Assembly (NCBI GenBank): GCA_020637555.1
Contig: JACKKF010000004.1
Coordinates: forward strand, 1 to 64,000
Reading direction: 5' to 3'
Origin: Rhodobacter sp.
Lineage (GTDB): Bacteria; Pseudomonadota; Alphaproteobacteria; Rhodobacterales; Rhodobacteraceae
Length of the DNA: 64,000 nucleotides
How positions within the stretch are numbered: position 1 is the stretch's first letter; the number at the start of each line of letters is the position of its first letter. This document shows, piece after piece, positions 42,518 through 51,661 of this stretch. The translations under genes and the position numbers were made by a program. The notes beneath the pieces are model-generated. The model had not been told where the DNA came from. It was given only the letters and a program-made list of their open reading frames with translations, and did not search any database.

Positions 42518-43541
42518 TCAGTTCCGCGACTTGTCGACCATCTTGCCCTTGGCGATCCAGGGCATCATGGCGCGCAGCTTTTCGCCGACCTGTTCGATCT
42601 GGTGCTCGTCGTTCAGGCGCCGGGTCGCCTTGAAGAACGGCTGGCCGACCGCGTTTTCCTGCATGAAGTCACGCACGAACTTGCCGGTCTGGATGTCGGT
42701 CAGAACCGCCTTCATCCGGGCCTTGGTTTCATCGTAGGGCAGGATGCGCGGGCCCGAGACATACTCGCCGTATTCGGCGGTGTTCGAGATCGAGTAGTTC
42801 ATGTTGGCGATGCCGCCTTCGTAGATCAGGTCGACGATCAGTTTCACCTCGTGCAGGCACTCGAAATAGGCCATCTCGGGCTCGTAGCCGGCTTCGACAA
42901 GGGTTTCAAAGCCCATGCGGATCAGCTCGACCAGGCCACCGCACAGAACGGCCTGCTCGCCGAACAGGTCGGTTTCTGCATTCCTGGCGGAAGTTGGTCT
43001 CGATGATGCCCGAACGGCCCCCGCCGATGGCCGAGCAATAGCTCAGCCCCAGTTCCATCGCGCGACCGGTCGCGTCCTGATGCACGGCGACCAGGCAGGG
43101 CACGCCGCCGCCCTTGACGTATTCGCCGCGCACGGTGTGGCTGGGCCTTTCGGCGCCATCATGATCACGTCCACGCCGGGCTTCGGCCTCGATCAGGCCG
43201 AAGTGCACGTTCAGGCCGTGGGCAAAGGCGATCGCGGCGCCCTCACGCAGGTTGTCGTGGACATATTTCTTGTAGGTCGCGGCTTGCAGCTCGTCGGGCA
43301 TGGTGAACATGATCAGGTCGCACCAGGCGGCCGCCTCGGCGATGCCCATCACCTGCAGGCCCTCTTTCTCGCATTTCGCGGCCGAGGCCGACCCCTCGCG
43401 CAGCGCCACGACCACGTTCTTCGCGCCCGAATCGCGCAGGTTCAGCGCGTGCGCATGGCCCTGGCTGCCATAGCCCAGGATGGCGACCTTCTTGTCCTTG
43501 ATCAGGTTGATGTCGCAATCGCGATCATAATACACGCGCAT
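42518..43541 (-). pseudogene. ilvC: Ketol-acid reductoisomerase, frameshifted (probable sequence error)
   Basis: NADPH-dependent enzyme of branched-chain amino acid synthesis. The N-terminal part (MRVYYDRDCDINLIKDKKVA, ILGYGSQGHAHALNLRDSG, VHDNLREGAAIAFAHGLNVH) and C-terminal part (MGFETLVEAGYEPEMAYFEC to MVDKSRN) are perfectly typical. Between 42.98 and 43.2 kb the frame slips: a pair of compensating indels replaces the KPGVDVIMMAPKGPS stretch, and one base is missing in the block before FGEQAVLCGGLVE. The 1024-bp span differs from the normal 1023 by one base. Since the gene is needed for prototrophy, a sequence error is much likelier than loss. Confidence 0.9.
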
Positions 43542-43672
43542 TGGGGCGCTCCTTTTCGTGTTGATTGCCGCGCATCATAGGCAGGTTTCTCCGAATTCCA
43601 TTGCAAAAACCCGCATATTCCTGGATTTGTCATGGTGAGTAATTCTCGAGATAACGAAAAAGCGAAGGTTTC

Positions 43673-44131
43673 ATGCACGTCGACGATTCCGACCGTCGCC
43701 TTCTGCGCCAGTTGCAGGCCGATCCCGCGCTGGCGGTGGCCGAACTCGCCCGCCGCGCCAACATGACCGAGGCCACGGCGTCGCGCCGGCTTGACCGGTT
43801 GCGCACACGGGGGATCCTGATGGGTCAGCAGGCGATCATCGACTGGCGCAAACTGGGCTGGGAGGTCGAGGTCTCGCTGCGCGTGACCCTCGACAAGACG
43901 AACCCCCGCGCCTTTGACGAATTCATCGCCGCAGCGCGTGAGGTGCCCGAAGTGATCGAGATACAGACCTTCCTCGGCCGGGTCGACGTGCGCCTGAATG
44001 TCATCGCCCGGGACATGGCGCAGTATCAGCAGGTCTATCGCACCCGCATCCTGACCCTGCCGCATATCGCCGATCTCGAAGCTCTGATGCATGTGGCCGA
44101 AATCAAGCGCGGCGAGACCTTGCCGCTGTGA
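43673..44131 (+). CDS. Lrp/AsnC family transcriptional regulator (first of two)
   Basis: 152 residues: N-terminal HTH MHVDDSDRRLLRQLQADPAL and VAELARRANMTEATASRRLD, then a RAM/ACT effector domain (VSLRVTLDKTNPRAFDEFIA, VIEIQTFLGRVDVRLNVIAR). Divergent from ilvC with 131 bp between starts, so it may regulate branched-chain amino acid synthesis. It is followed 19 bp later by a second Lrp gene, which suggests a heteromeric or nested regulatory pair. Confidence 0.9.
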   Translation: MHVDDSDRRLLRQLQADPALAVAELARRANMTEATASRRLDRLRTRGILMGQQAIIDWRKLGWEVEVSLRVTLDKTNPRAFDEFIAAAREVPEVIEIQTFLGRVDVRLNVIARDMAQYQQVYRTRILTLPHIADLEALMHVAEIKRGETLPL

Positions 44132-44150
44132 CCGTCGGGAATGACCACCC

Positions 44151-44606
44151 ATGATCGATCTTGACGACACCGATCGCGCGATCCTGCGCACGCTTGCCCA
44201 GGATGCAAGCCTCAGCGCGGGGGCCCTCGGCCGGCGCCTGGGCCTCAGCCAGCCCGCCACCTGGCGGCGGGTCCGGCGCCTGACCGACGCCGGCGTGCTT
44301 GCCGGGCGCAGGCTGGTGCTGGATCGGGCCGCGCTGGGGTTTGGCGTGACCGTGTTCCTGGGCGTGTCGCTGGCCGCCAAAGGGCGCGTGTCTCTCGAGG
44401 ATTTCGAACGCGCGGTGTCCGCGATCCCCGAGGTCCAGACAGTCCAGCATGTGCTGGGGCTTTATGACTACCGCCTGCGGGTGGTGGCGCGCGACCTGGC
44501 CGACTTCGAGCGGGTGCTCAGACGCCGGATCATGACCCTGCCAGGGATCGGTGCGGTCGATGCCAACGTGTTGCTCAGCGAAGAGCGCCGCCCAGGGCCA
44601 CTCTAG
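44151..44606 (+). CDS. Lrp/AsnC family transcriptional regulator (second of two)
   Basis: 151 residues: HTH IDLDDTDRAILRTLAQDASL and LGRRLGLSQPATWRRVRRLT, then the effector domain (GFGVTVFLGVSLAAKGRVSL, VQTVQHVLGLYDYRLRVVAR). Clearly homologous in layout to the preceding gene but well diverged, so an old duplication or two distinct subfamilies. A GC hairpin repeat follows the stop. Confidence 0.9.
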   Translation: MIDLDDTDRAILRTLAQDASLSAGALGRRLGLSQPATWRRVRRLTDAGVLAGRRLVLDRAALGFGVTVFLGVSLAAKGRVSLEDFERAVSAIPEVQTVQHVLGLYDYRLRVVARDLADFERVLRRRIMTLPGIGAVDANVLLSEERRPGPL

Positions 44607-44632
44607 GTCCCCAACGGCATCACGGCAGGCGC

Positions 44633-44678
44633 CGGGGGCCAGCCCCCGGACCCCCGGGATATTTGAAGCACAAAGAGA
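44633..44678 (+). repeat. Intergenic repeat (short form) after the Lrp pair
   Basis: Hairpin CCGGGGGC-CA-GCCCCCGG, then ACCCCCGGGATATTT and GAAGCACAAAGAG. The same short form, with identical hairpin, follows the sulfotransferase-like gene at 60.21 kb. The rest of the interval 44679-44786 holds only a GGTTAACC palindrome and a tandem GTCGGAATTC repeat, and no gene. Confidence 0.75.
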
Positions 44679-44786
44679 GGGAGGGCGGGGGGAACGTTTG
44701 GTTAACCATGATGCCCCAGTCGGAATTCCCCGGTCGGAATTCGGCCGTCGGCGCCCGGCACAGGGTCTCGCGGTGAACGGCCGCCC

Positions 44787-44928
44787 CATCTTTGTGCCTC
44801 AAATATCCTGCGGGGGTGAATTCGCGCAGCGAAGAGGGGGCGCAAAGCCCCCTGTCGCGCGGCGCGCCAGCGCCGCGCCCGGTCGCCCGAGGGCTAGAGC
44901 ATGGAATGCTCTCGGCCGAGGGCGAAAC
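44787..44928 (-). repeat. Composite 140-bp intergenic repeat (copy 2, inverted)
   Basis: Minus-strand order is the same as copy 1 at 21.19 kb: GTTTCGCC, CTCGGCCGAG, AGAGCAT-TCC-ATGCTCT, AGCCCTCGGGCGACCGGG, the GCGGCGC-TGGC-GCGCCGC stem, then GGGGGC-TTTGC-GCCCCC, TCTTCGCTGCGCGAATTCA, CCCCCGCAGGATATTT and GAGGCACAAAGATG. The match in arrangement over the full length shows a single mobile or duplicated unit, not chance hairpins. It lies just past the thioesterase stop and could end the beta-oxidation operon. Confidence 0.8.
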
Positions 44929-44944
44929 CTCTGTCCGGCCTGCG

Positions 44945-45346
44945 TCAGATGGGTGCGCGTTTGAACGTGCCCGTGGCTTGCGCCACCAGGGTTCCGTCGC
45001 CGGCGCGCGCTTCGCCTTCCATGAACACGGTCTTGAAGCCGCCGCCCAGCACGCGCGCCGAGGCGCTGATGGATCCCAGCGGGACGGGCGCCAGATAGTT
45101 GACCGTCAGCGAGATCGTGGAAAAGGGAATCGCGCCGCGCTCGCCCCGGATCAGGCTGGCGGTCGCGCCCATCGCCGTATCGAGAACCGTCGCGATCAGA
45201 CCGCCGTGCATGTTGCCGTGCCGGTTTGTGTGATCGTCGGTGACCGTCATCGACACCAGGGCCGAGCCGTCCGGACGGTCGCGATCGATCCGCATCCCCA
45301 GAAGTTTCGCGGTGCCGGTCGCGCCGTGCCAGACGCCCTGGTTCAT
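44945..45346 (-). CDS. PaaI-family hot-dog thioesterase
   Basis: 133 residues. Hot-dog signature HTNRHGNMHGGLIATVLDTA (HGG with downstream catalytic Asp) and VNYLAPVPLGSISASARVLG. Hydrolyses acyl-CoA, perhaps to recycle CoA from stalled intermediates of the adjacent beta-oxidation genes. Starts in ATGA overlap with the upstream acyl-CoA dehydrogenase; last gene of the operon. Confidence 0.85.
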   Translation of the reverse strand: MNQGVWHGATGTAKLLGMRIDRDRPDGSALVSMTVTDDHTNRHGNMHGGLIATVLDTAMGATASLIRGERGAIPFSTISLTVNYLAPVPLGSISASARVLGGGFKTVFMEGEARAGDGTLVAQATGTFKRAPI

Positions 45347-46356
45347 GCGCTCAACCGGATGAAGCGCGCCAGGTGCCAGTCCTCGTCGCCCAGGCGGCTA
45401 TCGGCTGCGGTGAGGCGGCGGGCCAGCGGTGCCAGCGCGTATTCCTCGGTCATGGCGATTCCGCCGTGCATCTGGATGGCCTCTTCGGCCACCAGATGCG
45501 CCGTGCGTCCGATCAGCGACTTGGCGGCCGAGACATGCCGGTCGCGGGTCGGCGCCGCCTGGTCGAGGTGTCCCGACAGATTGATGACCGCCGAGCGCGC
45601 CATCTCGATCTCGATCGCGACATCGGCCATGCGATGCTGCAGCGCCTGGAACTTGCCGATCGGCACGCCGAACTGCTTGCGCGTGCGCAGGTAGTCCAGT
45701 GTCATGTCCCTGACCGTGTCCATGGTGCCGATCGCATCCGCGCACACAGCCAGCGTGGCGGCGGCCAGGCGGGACTCGAGCGTCTCGGCAGGGCCCAGGG
45801 CCTCGGCCGGGGCGCGATCCAGGGTCACCTCGCTGATCGTGCCGCCCATCAGCGCGGGCGTCGTCATCATCGTCACGCCGGGCCCTCTGGGATCGACGCC
45901 GAACACCTTGACCACGCCGTCCTCAAGCGCGGTGACCACCAGCAACCCGGCCTCGTCCGCGTTGGTGACAAACGACTTGTGGCCGCTGACGGTGCCCCCG
46001 TTGGCCGCCGTCCGGATCGGCCCCAGGTCATAGCGCAGCCCGGGTTCGCCATAGGCGAGGGTCGCCTTCAGATCGCCGGCGATGAGGCGTTCCACCAGGT
46101 CCGCGCGGCCTGCATCCGCCAGCATCCCGCCGGCCAGCCCCGCGTCCAGCACCGGCAGGTTGCATCCGGCGCGACCCAGTTCCTCGAACACCACGGCAAT
46201 GTCATAGCCGTGGCCGCCAAAGCCGCCCTCGTCCTCGGTGAACAGCGCGCCCAACACGCCCAGCTCGGCCAGATCGCCCCAATCCGCGCCGCGCTCCAGC
46301 GTGCGCCGCAGCGAGTCAGCCAGCATCCGGCGTTCTTCGGTATGTGTGAAGTCCAT
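45343..46356 (-). CDS. Acyl-CoA dehydrogenase, small subunit type
   Basis: 337 residues, shorter than a standard acyl-CoA dehydrogenase (about 380). The N-terminal helical domain is compact (MDFTHTEERRMLADSLRRTL, ELGVLGALFTEDEGGFGGHG), the FAD loop reads TVSGHKSFVTNADEA, and the C-terminal domain has RTRKQFGVPIGKFQALQHRM and QMHGGIAMTEEYALAPLAR. Paired genes of a long and a short dehydrogenase occur in pimeloyl-CoA (PimC/PimD) and in actinobacterial heteromeric enzymes, so it probably forms a complex with the next upstream gene product. Confidence 0.88.
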   Translation of the reverse strand: MDFTHTEERRMLADSLRRTLERGADWGDLAELGVLGALFTEDEGGFGGHGYDIAVVFEELGRAGCNLPVLDAGLAGGMLADAGRADLVERLIAGDLKATLAYGEPGLRYDLGPIRTAANGGTVSGHKSFVTNADEAGLLVVTALEDGVVKVFGVDPRGPGVTMMTTPALMGGTISEVTLDRAPAEALGPAETLESRLAAATLAVCADAIGTMDTVRDMTLDYLRTRKQFGVPIGKFQALQHRMADVAIEIEMARSAVINLSGHLDQAAPTRDRHVSAAKSLIGRTAHLVAEEAIQMHGGIAMTEEYALAPLARRLTAADSRLGDEDWHLARFIRLSA

Positions 46357-46368
46357 GTTCGCCCCCTG

Positions 46369-47562
46369 TTACAGACCGAGGATGGCCTTGGTGATGATGC
46401 CGCGCTGCACCTCGTTCGAGCCGCCATAGATCGAGATCTTGCGGTTGTTGAGATACACGTTCGATGCCTTGGCCGCGTAATCCGGCCCCGGATGATAGAG
46501 GTTCGAGTCCTCCAGCCCCTCGGCGACGAAGGGCATGGCCCACGGACCGATGGCCCGCAGCGCCAGCGCGTTGATCGTCTGGCGGATCACCGTGCCCTTG
46601 ACCTTCAGCATGGAGCTTTCCGCCCCCGGGGCCGCGCCTGCGTCGGCGCCGGCCACGGTGCGCAGGTTGAAAGTCGCCATCGCCATGAGATCGATCTCGA
46701 TCCGGGCCAGGCGCGCGGCAAAGAGCGGGTCCTCGATCAGGGGGCGCCCGTGCTGCAGTTCCGCCCGCGCGATCCGCTTGAGGGAATCGAGCCCCGCCTG
46801 CGCATAGCCGACCCCGGCGATGCCGGTGCGTTCATGCGTCAGCAGATACTTGGCATAGGTCCAGCCCTTGTTTTCCTCGCCTACCAGGTTTTCGACCGGG
46901 ACCTTCACATCGGTGAACCAGACCTCGTTCACCTCGTGCACACCGTCGATCAGGATGATCGGGCGCACCTCGATTCCGGGGGTGTTCATGTCGATCAGCA
47001 GAAAGCTGATGCCTTCCTGCGGCTTGCCCTCGGTCGAGGTCCGCACCAGGCAGAAGATCTTGTCGGCATACTGGCCCAGCGTGGTCCAGGTCTTCTGCCC
47101 GTTGACGACGTAGTGATCGCCCTCGCGCACCGCGCGGGTTTTCAGGCTGGCCAGATCCGACCCCGCGCCGGGTTCGGAATAGCCCTGGCACCACCAGTCC
47201 TCGCCCGACAGGATGCGGGGCAGGTAATAGTCCTGCTGTGCCTTGCTGCCAAAGGCCTGCAACACCGGGGCCAGCATGGCCACACCGAAGGGAACGGTGC
47301 GGGGTGCGTGGGCGGCGGCGGTCTCTTCCTCGAAGATGTGCTTTTGCACCGCCGACCATTCCTGCCCGCCGAATTTCCGCGGCCAGGCGCCGGCAAGCCA
47401 GCCCTTTTCGTTCAGCAGGCTGTGCCAGGTGTCGTAATCCGCCTTGCTCAGCGCCGTATGCGCGGCAACCTTGGCGGCGATATCCGCAGGCAGGCGGTCG
47501 CGCAGGAAGGCGCGGACCTCGTCGCGAAAGGCGTTTTCCTCAGGGGTGAATGTCAGGTCCAT
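46369..47562 (-). CDS. Acyl-CoA dehydrogenase, large subunit type
   Basis: 397 residues. FAD/substrate loop CQGYSEPGAGSDLASLKTRA, WTTLGQYADKIFCLVRT, EVWFTDVKVPVENLVGEENK, the putative catalytic Glu region LLTHERTGIAGVGYA, and the C-terminal NRKISIYGGSNEVQRGIITK. The YGGSNEVQR form matches the PimC/FadE26-like class. It is 12 bp upstream of the small-subunit gene and both likely form a heterotetramer. Substrate may be a dicarboxylyl- or ring-derived acyl-CoA. Confidence 0.9.
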   Translation of the reverse strand: MDLTFTPEENAFRDEVRAFLRDRLPADIAAKVAAHTALSKADYDTWHSLLNEKGWLAGAWPRKFGGQEWSAVQKHIFEEETAAAHAPRTVPFGVAMLAPVLQAFGSKAQQDYYLPRILSGEDWWCQGYSEPGAGSDLASLKTRAVREGDHYVVNGQKTWTTLGQYADKIFCLVRTSTEGKPQEGISFLLIDMNTPGIEVRPIILIDGVHEVNEVWFTDVKVPVENLVGEENKGWTYAKYLLTHERTGIAGVGYAQAGLDSLKRIARAELQHGRPLIEDPLFAARLARIEIDLMAMATFNLRTVAGADAGAAPGAESSMLKVKGTVIRQTINALALRAIGPWAMPFVAEGLEDSNLYHPGPDYAAKASNVYLNNRKISIYGGSNEVQRGIITKAILGL

Positions 47563-47574
47563 CGCGTCCTCCGA

Positions 47575-48750
47575 TCAGAAGATTTCGAACAGCCCGGCGG
47601 CACCCGCGCCGCCGCCGATGCACATCGTCACCACGCCCCACTTCGCGCCGCGCCGGTGCCCTTCGAGCAGGAGGTGGCCGGCCATCCGCGCGCCCGACAT
47701 GCCGTAGGGGTGGCCGATCGCGATCGACCCGCCGTTGACGTTGTATTTCTCGGGGTCGATACCCAGCCGATCGCGGCAATAGAGGCATTGCGACGCAAAG
47801 GCCTCGTTCAGTTCCCACAGGTCGATATCGTCGATCTTCAGGCCGTGACGCTCCAGCAGGCGGGGAATGGCGAACACCGGACCGATGCCCATCTCGTCAG
47901 GTTCGCAGCCGGCGACAGCATAGCCCCGGAAAGCGCCCAGCGGTTCCAGGCCCGCGCGCGCGGCCTCGCCGGCCTCCATCAGCACGAGGGCGGCGGCACC
48001 ATCCGAGAGCTGGCTGGCATTGCCGGCCGTCACGAAGTTCCCCTCGCCGCGCACCGGGGCCAGCGATTGCAGGCCCTCCAGCGTGGTGCCGGGGCGGTTG
48101 CATTCGTCCTGGGTCAAGGTCAGCGCCTTTTGGCTGATCGTGCCGGTCGCCTTGTCCTGAACGCCCATCACGACATCCATCGGCACGATCTCGTCGGCGA
48201 ACAGGCCACCGGCCTGCGCGGCCGCGATCCGCTGTTGCGATCGCAGCGCGTATTCGTCCTGCGCCTCGCGGCTGACGCCATAGCGTTGCGCGACGATGTC
48301 GGCGGTGTCGATCATCGGCAAATAGAGCGCGGGTTTGTGTTCGACGATCCAGGGCTCTGGTGCGTTGCGCGGACTGGGCTGGTTCAGGCTGATGCTTTCG
48401 ACGCCGCCAGCCAGGATGGCGCGGGCGCCTTCGGCCCGGATCATGTGCGCGCCCTGCGCGATGGCCTGCAACCCCGAGGCACAGAACCGGTTCACCGTGG
48501 TGCCGGCCACGCTGACCGGAAGGCCGGCGCGGATGGCCACCTGGCGCCCGGCATTGCCGCCGGTGACGTTCTCGGGCAGGGCGCAGCCCCAGACCGAATC
48601 CTCGATCAGGGCCGGGTCGATGCCGGCGCGGCTGACGGCATGGGTGGCGGCGTGACCGGCGATGGTCACGCCGTGGGTCATGTTGAATGCCCCGCGATAG
48701 GCCTTGCCGATGGCGGTGCGGGCGGTCGAAACGATAACGGCGTCTTTCAT
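47575..48750 (-). CDS. Acetyl-CoA C-acyltransferase (thiolase)
   Basis: 391 residues. Nucleophile Cys in TTVNRFCASGLQAIAQ, His in GGSIAIGHPYGMSGARM, second Cys in GVVTMCIGGGAGAAGLFEIF. It cleaves 3-ketoacyl-CoA in the last step of the beta-oxidation cycle encoded here. It lies between fadJ-like (16 bp upstream) and the large acyl-CoA dehydrogenase gene (12 bp downstream). Equivalent to PimB in the pim-type operon layout. Confidence 0.92.
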   Translation of the reverse strand: MKDAVIVSTARTAIGKAYRGAFNMTHGVTIAGHAATHAVSRAGIDPALIEDSVWGCALPENVTGGNAGRQVAIRAGLPVSVAGTTVNRFCASGLQAIAQGAHMIRAEGARAILAGGVESISLNQPSPRNAPEPWIVEHKPALYLPMIDTADIVAQRYGVSREAQDEYALRSQQRIAAAQAGGLFADEIVPMDVVMGVQDKATGTISQKALTLTQDECNRPGTTLEGLQSLAPVRGEGNFVTAGNASQLSDGAAALVLMEAGEAARAGLEPLGAFRGYAVAGCEPDEMGIGPVFAIPRLLERHGLKIDDIDLWELNEAFASQCLYCRDRLGIDPEKYNVNGGSIAIGHPYGMSGARMAGHLLLEGHRRGAKWGVVTMCIGGGAGAAGLFEIF

Positions 48751-48766
48751 CGGAATTCCCCCGGGG

Positions 48767-50851
48767 TCAGTTCAAGCTGGCAAAGGTGCGGCCTTCGGCC
48801 ACGAGCTGTTTCAGCAAGGGCGCGGGTTGCCAGAAGAAGTCATCCTCTTTCGCGGCAGCCTCGACCGTGGCCAGAACCTTGTCCAGACCGATCTGGTCGG
48901 CATAGTGCATCGGCCCACCCCGGAATCGCGGAAAGCCATAGCCGAACAGCTTGGTGACATCGACATCCAGCGGCCTGAGCGCGATCCCCTCGCCGACGAC
49001 GCGCGCGCCTTCGTTGATCATGGCCGCCATGTAGCGTTCGACGATCTCGGCGTCGGTAAAGTCGCGCGGCGTGATTCCCTTGGCCTTGCGTTCGCGGGCG
49101 ATGATGTCCTCGACCTCGGGGTCGGGGCGGCCCCTGGGGGTTTCGGCATCATAGATATAGTGCCCGTGACCCGTCTTGCGGCCCAGGCGCCCCATCTCAT
49201 ACAGCACATCGCCCCATTCGCCGAAGCGTTCGCGCGGATCGCGCGTCGGCGCCAGCCGTTTGCGCGTCAGATAGCCGATGTCGATCCCCGCGAGGTCGGC
49301 CACCGCATAGGGTCCCATGGCAAAGCCGAACGCCTCCAGCGCGCGGTCCACCTGGAACGGCGAGGCCCCCTCCAGCACCATGATGTCGGCGGCGGTGCGA
49401 TAGTGTTTCAGAATGCGGTTGCCGATGAACCCGTCGCAGACCCCGGCGCGGACCGGCACCTTTTTCAGCGCCTTGGCCAGCGCAAAGCCGGTGGCGGTGA
49501 CATCGGGCGCGGTCTTGTCCGCCACGACGATCTCAAGCAGCCGCATCACATGCGCCGGGCTGAAGAAGTGCAGCCCGATCACGTCCTGCGGCCGCCGGGT
49601 GATGGCGGCGATGTCGTTCACGTCCAGATAGCTGGTGTTCGTGGCCAGGATCGCCCCGGGTTTGGCGATCTCGTCCAGCTTGCCGAACACGTCCTTCTTC
49701 ACATCCATCGATTCGAACACGGCCTCGATGATCAGGTCGGCGGTGGCGAGGCTGTGGTAGTCGTCGGTTGTGACCAGACGATCGGCCAGCAGCATGTCGC
49801 GCGCATCCGCCCCCAGCTTGCCACGCTTCACACTGTCGGCCAGCGTGCGGGCGATGCCGGTGTGGGCGCGCTCCACGGCCTCGGCGTCGCGTTCGATCAG
49901 CGTGACCTTCAGCCCGTTCAGAAGGCAGGCCACGGCGATGCCGCCGCCCATCGTGCCGCCACCGATGACGCCGACATGCGCCAGCGTGCGGGGTTGGATG
50001 CCCTTGATCTCGGGCAGGTTGGCGACCTTCCGCTCGGCAAAGAAGGCGTGGATCATCGCCGCCCGTTGCGGGGTCTGCATCAGCTCCCAGAAGGCCTCGC
50101 GCTCCATGGCGCGTCCTTCGGCAAAGGGCAGCTTGGTGCCCAGTTCCGCAACCTCGATGCCCTTCAGGTGGCAAACGTGGCCGGGGTTCGCGCGGGCGAC
50201 CTTTTTCTTCAGGGCGGCCAGGGCCTCGGCGTCGGTCGGTGGCACGGGCAGTTCGCTGACGCGGCGCACGGGCAGCCCCTCGGCCAGCACCTTGCGGGCA
50301 AAGGCCATGCCAGCCTCGAACGGTTCGGCGGTGGACAGCTCATCGACGATCCCCAGCGCCAGGCAGTCGGCGGCGCTGACCTGCCGGGCAGAGGTGAAGA
50401 TGTCCGAGGCCGCGACCACGCCCACCAGACGCGGCAGGCGCTGGGTGCCGCCCGCGCCGGGGATCAGGCCCAGGTTCACCTCGGGCAGGCCGACGCGCGC
50501 GCCCTTCAGCATGACGCGATAGTGGCACCCCAAGGCCACCTCGAACCCGCCGCCCAGGGCCGTGCCGTGGATCACGCAGACAACCGGCTTTTCCAGCGAT
50601 TCGATCACCTGGATCGCGTCGGGTAGATGCGGCTCCAGTGGCGTCTTGCCGAATTCGGTGATATCCGCCCCGGCGATGAATGTGCGCCCTTCGGCCACCA
50701 GGACGGCCACCTTTTCAGGCGACGCCGCAAAGCGGTTGGCGGCATCGACCAGGCCCTGCCGCACGGCCAGGCTGGTCGCGTTCACCGGCGGATTGTCGAT
50801 GCGGAACACGGCGATGTCACCGTGGGTTTCGTAGCGAACGGGACCTTCCAT
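48767..50851 (-). CDS. Bifunctional enoyl-CoA hydratase / 3-hydroxyacyl-CoA dehydrogenase
   Basis: 694 residues. N-terminal crotonase domain (1 to about 190): GRTFIAGADITEFG, IHGTALGGGFEVALGCHYRV (first Glu), PEVNLGLIPGAGGTQRLPRL (second Glu). The dehydrogenase begins about residue 290 with VGVIGGGTMGGGIAVACLLN and has ILATNTSYLDVNDIAA and VIGLHFFSPAHVMRLLEIVV (catalytic His); the C-terminal duplicated domain ends the chain. This is FadJ/PimF-like. First structural gene after the IclR regulator, 12 bp apart. Confidence 0.93.
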   Translation of the reverse strand: MEGPVRYETHGDIAVFRIDNPPVNATSLAVRQGLVDAANRFAASPEKVAVLVAEGRTFIAGADITEFGKTPLEPHLPDAIQVIESLEKPVVCVIHGTALGGGFEVALGCHYRVMLKGARVGLPEVNLGLIPGAGGTQRLPRLVGVVAASDIFTSARQVSAADCLALGIVDELSTAEPFEAGMAFARKVLAEGLPVRRVSELPVPPTDAEALAALKKKVARANPGHVCHLKGIEVAELGTKLPFAEGRAMEREAFWELMQTPQRAAMIHAFFAERKVANLPEIKGIQPRTLAHVGVIGGGTMGGGIAVACLLNGLKVTLIERDAEAVERAHTGIARTLADSVKRGKLGADARDMLLADRLVTTDDYHSLATADLIIEAVFESMDVKKDVFGKLDEIAKPGAILATNTSYLDVNDIAAITRRPQDVIGLHFFSPAHVMRLLEIVVADKTAPDVTATGFALAKALKKVPVRAGVCDGFIGNRILKHYRTAADIMVLEGASPFQVDRALEAFGFAMGPYAVADLAGIDIGYLTRKRLAPTRDPRERFGEWGDVLYEMGRLGRKTGHGHYIYDAETPRGRPDPEVEDIIARERKAKGITPRDFTDAEIVERYMAAMINEGARVVGEGIALRPLDVDVTKLFGYGFPRFRGGPMHYADQIGLDKVLATVEAAAKEDDFFWQPAPLLKQLVAEGRTFASLN

Positions 50852-50863
50852 GGCGAACTCCTC

Positions 50864-51661
50864 TCAGGTCGGAACAGGGGACGCGCCCTGCGGCGCGGCG
50901 AAAAGCGAATGGCCGATACGGCGGCCGGTGCGAACCAGATCCTCGCCGATCGTCTGACGGGCGGCGGCATCCAACTGGCCCGACAACGAGATGCTGGACA
51001 TACCATAGCGCGGCTGCCCCCGCGCATCCAAGATCAGCGCGCCGATCACATCCACCCCCACATAGAGTTGACCGAGATCCTCGGCATAGCCCAGACGCGC
51101 GGCGGTTTCGATGCTGGCGCGGTAGGCGGCAAAATCCGCCGGCGGCGATTCCCAGCGCAGGGTCTCGAAATGATGACGGATCTCGGTTTCCGAAAGGGCG
51201 CGATGCGCCGCCAGGACCCGGCCGACACCGCCGGTATAGACCGGCAGGCGTTTGCCCAGAGGAAGGTTCACGCGCGTCGCACCCGGGTCGAAGGCGCGCT
51301 CGATCAACACGATCCGGTCGTCGCCGGTGATATGCCACAGGCACATGAGGACGCGGTAGTCCTGGGCCATGCGCTGCAACTCGGGCCGGATCAGGTCGCC
51401 GGGGTTGGTGCCCAGAACGCCCACCGCCAGTTCGACCAGTCCCATCGCCGGGCGATAGGTCTTTGCCTGCGCGTCGAAGCTGACCAGCCCTTCGGCGGCC
51501 AGGGTGCGCAGGATGTTGAAACAGGTCGATCCGTTGATGTCGGTCGCCCGGGCGATGGCCGTCACCCCCTGGGGCCGCCCCTGCGCCGCCAGATGGCGCA
51601 GGATGCGCAGCGCGTGAACCAGTGCGCCGACCGGCCGGGCAGAGGAGGATTCGTCGCTCAC
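50864..51661 (-). CDS. IclR-family transcriptional regulator
   Basis: 265 residues. Winged HTH: VHALRILRHLAAQGRPQGVT then AIARATDINGSTCFNILRTL; effector domain from LQRMAQDYRVLMCLWHITGD to GALILDARGQPRYGMSSISL. GTG start at 51661 (VSDESSSARPVG). It heads the beta-oxidation operon, so it probably controls it and itself. An A/T-rich TTCT-ATCG-AGAA (51691-51702) upstream is a weak operator candidate. Confidence 0.9.
   Translation of the reverse strand: MSDESSSARPVGALVHALRILRHLAAQGRPQGVTAIARATDINGSTCFNILRTLAAEGLVSFDAQAKTYRPAMGLVELAVGVLGTNPGDLIRPELQRMAQDYRVLMCLWHITGDDRIVLIERAFDPGATRVNLPLGKRLPVYTGGVGRVLAAHRALSETEIRHHFETLRWESPPADFAAYRASIETAARLGYAEDLGQLYVGVDVIGALILDARGQPRYGMSSISLSGQLDAAARQTIGEDLVRTGRRIGHSLFAAPQGASPVPT

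Noticed and set aside
42518..43541. Programmed frameshift in ilvC or gltA
   Set aside because: The indels are not at slippery heptamers, occur in several places per gene, and partly compensate one another. Errors explain them better.
45373..48957. Open frame of nearly 1200 codons on the plus strand, and similar long frames at 1448-2938, 12734-14947, 30482-32284 and 48704-50626
   Set aside because: They lie antisense to well-supported genes, have Arg/His/Gly/Gln-rich composition typical of the shadow frame in high-GC DNA, and contain no recognisable domain.
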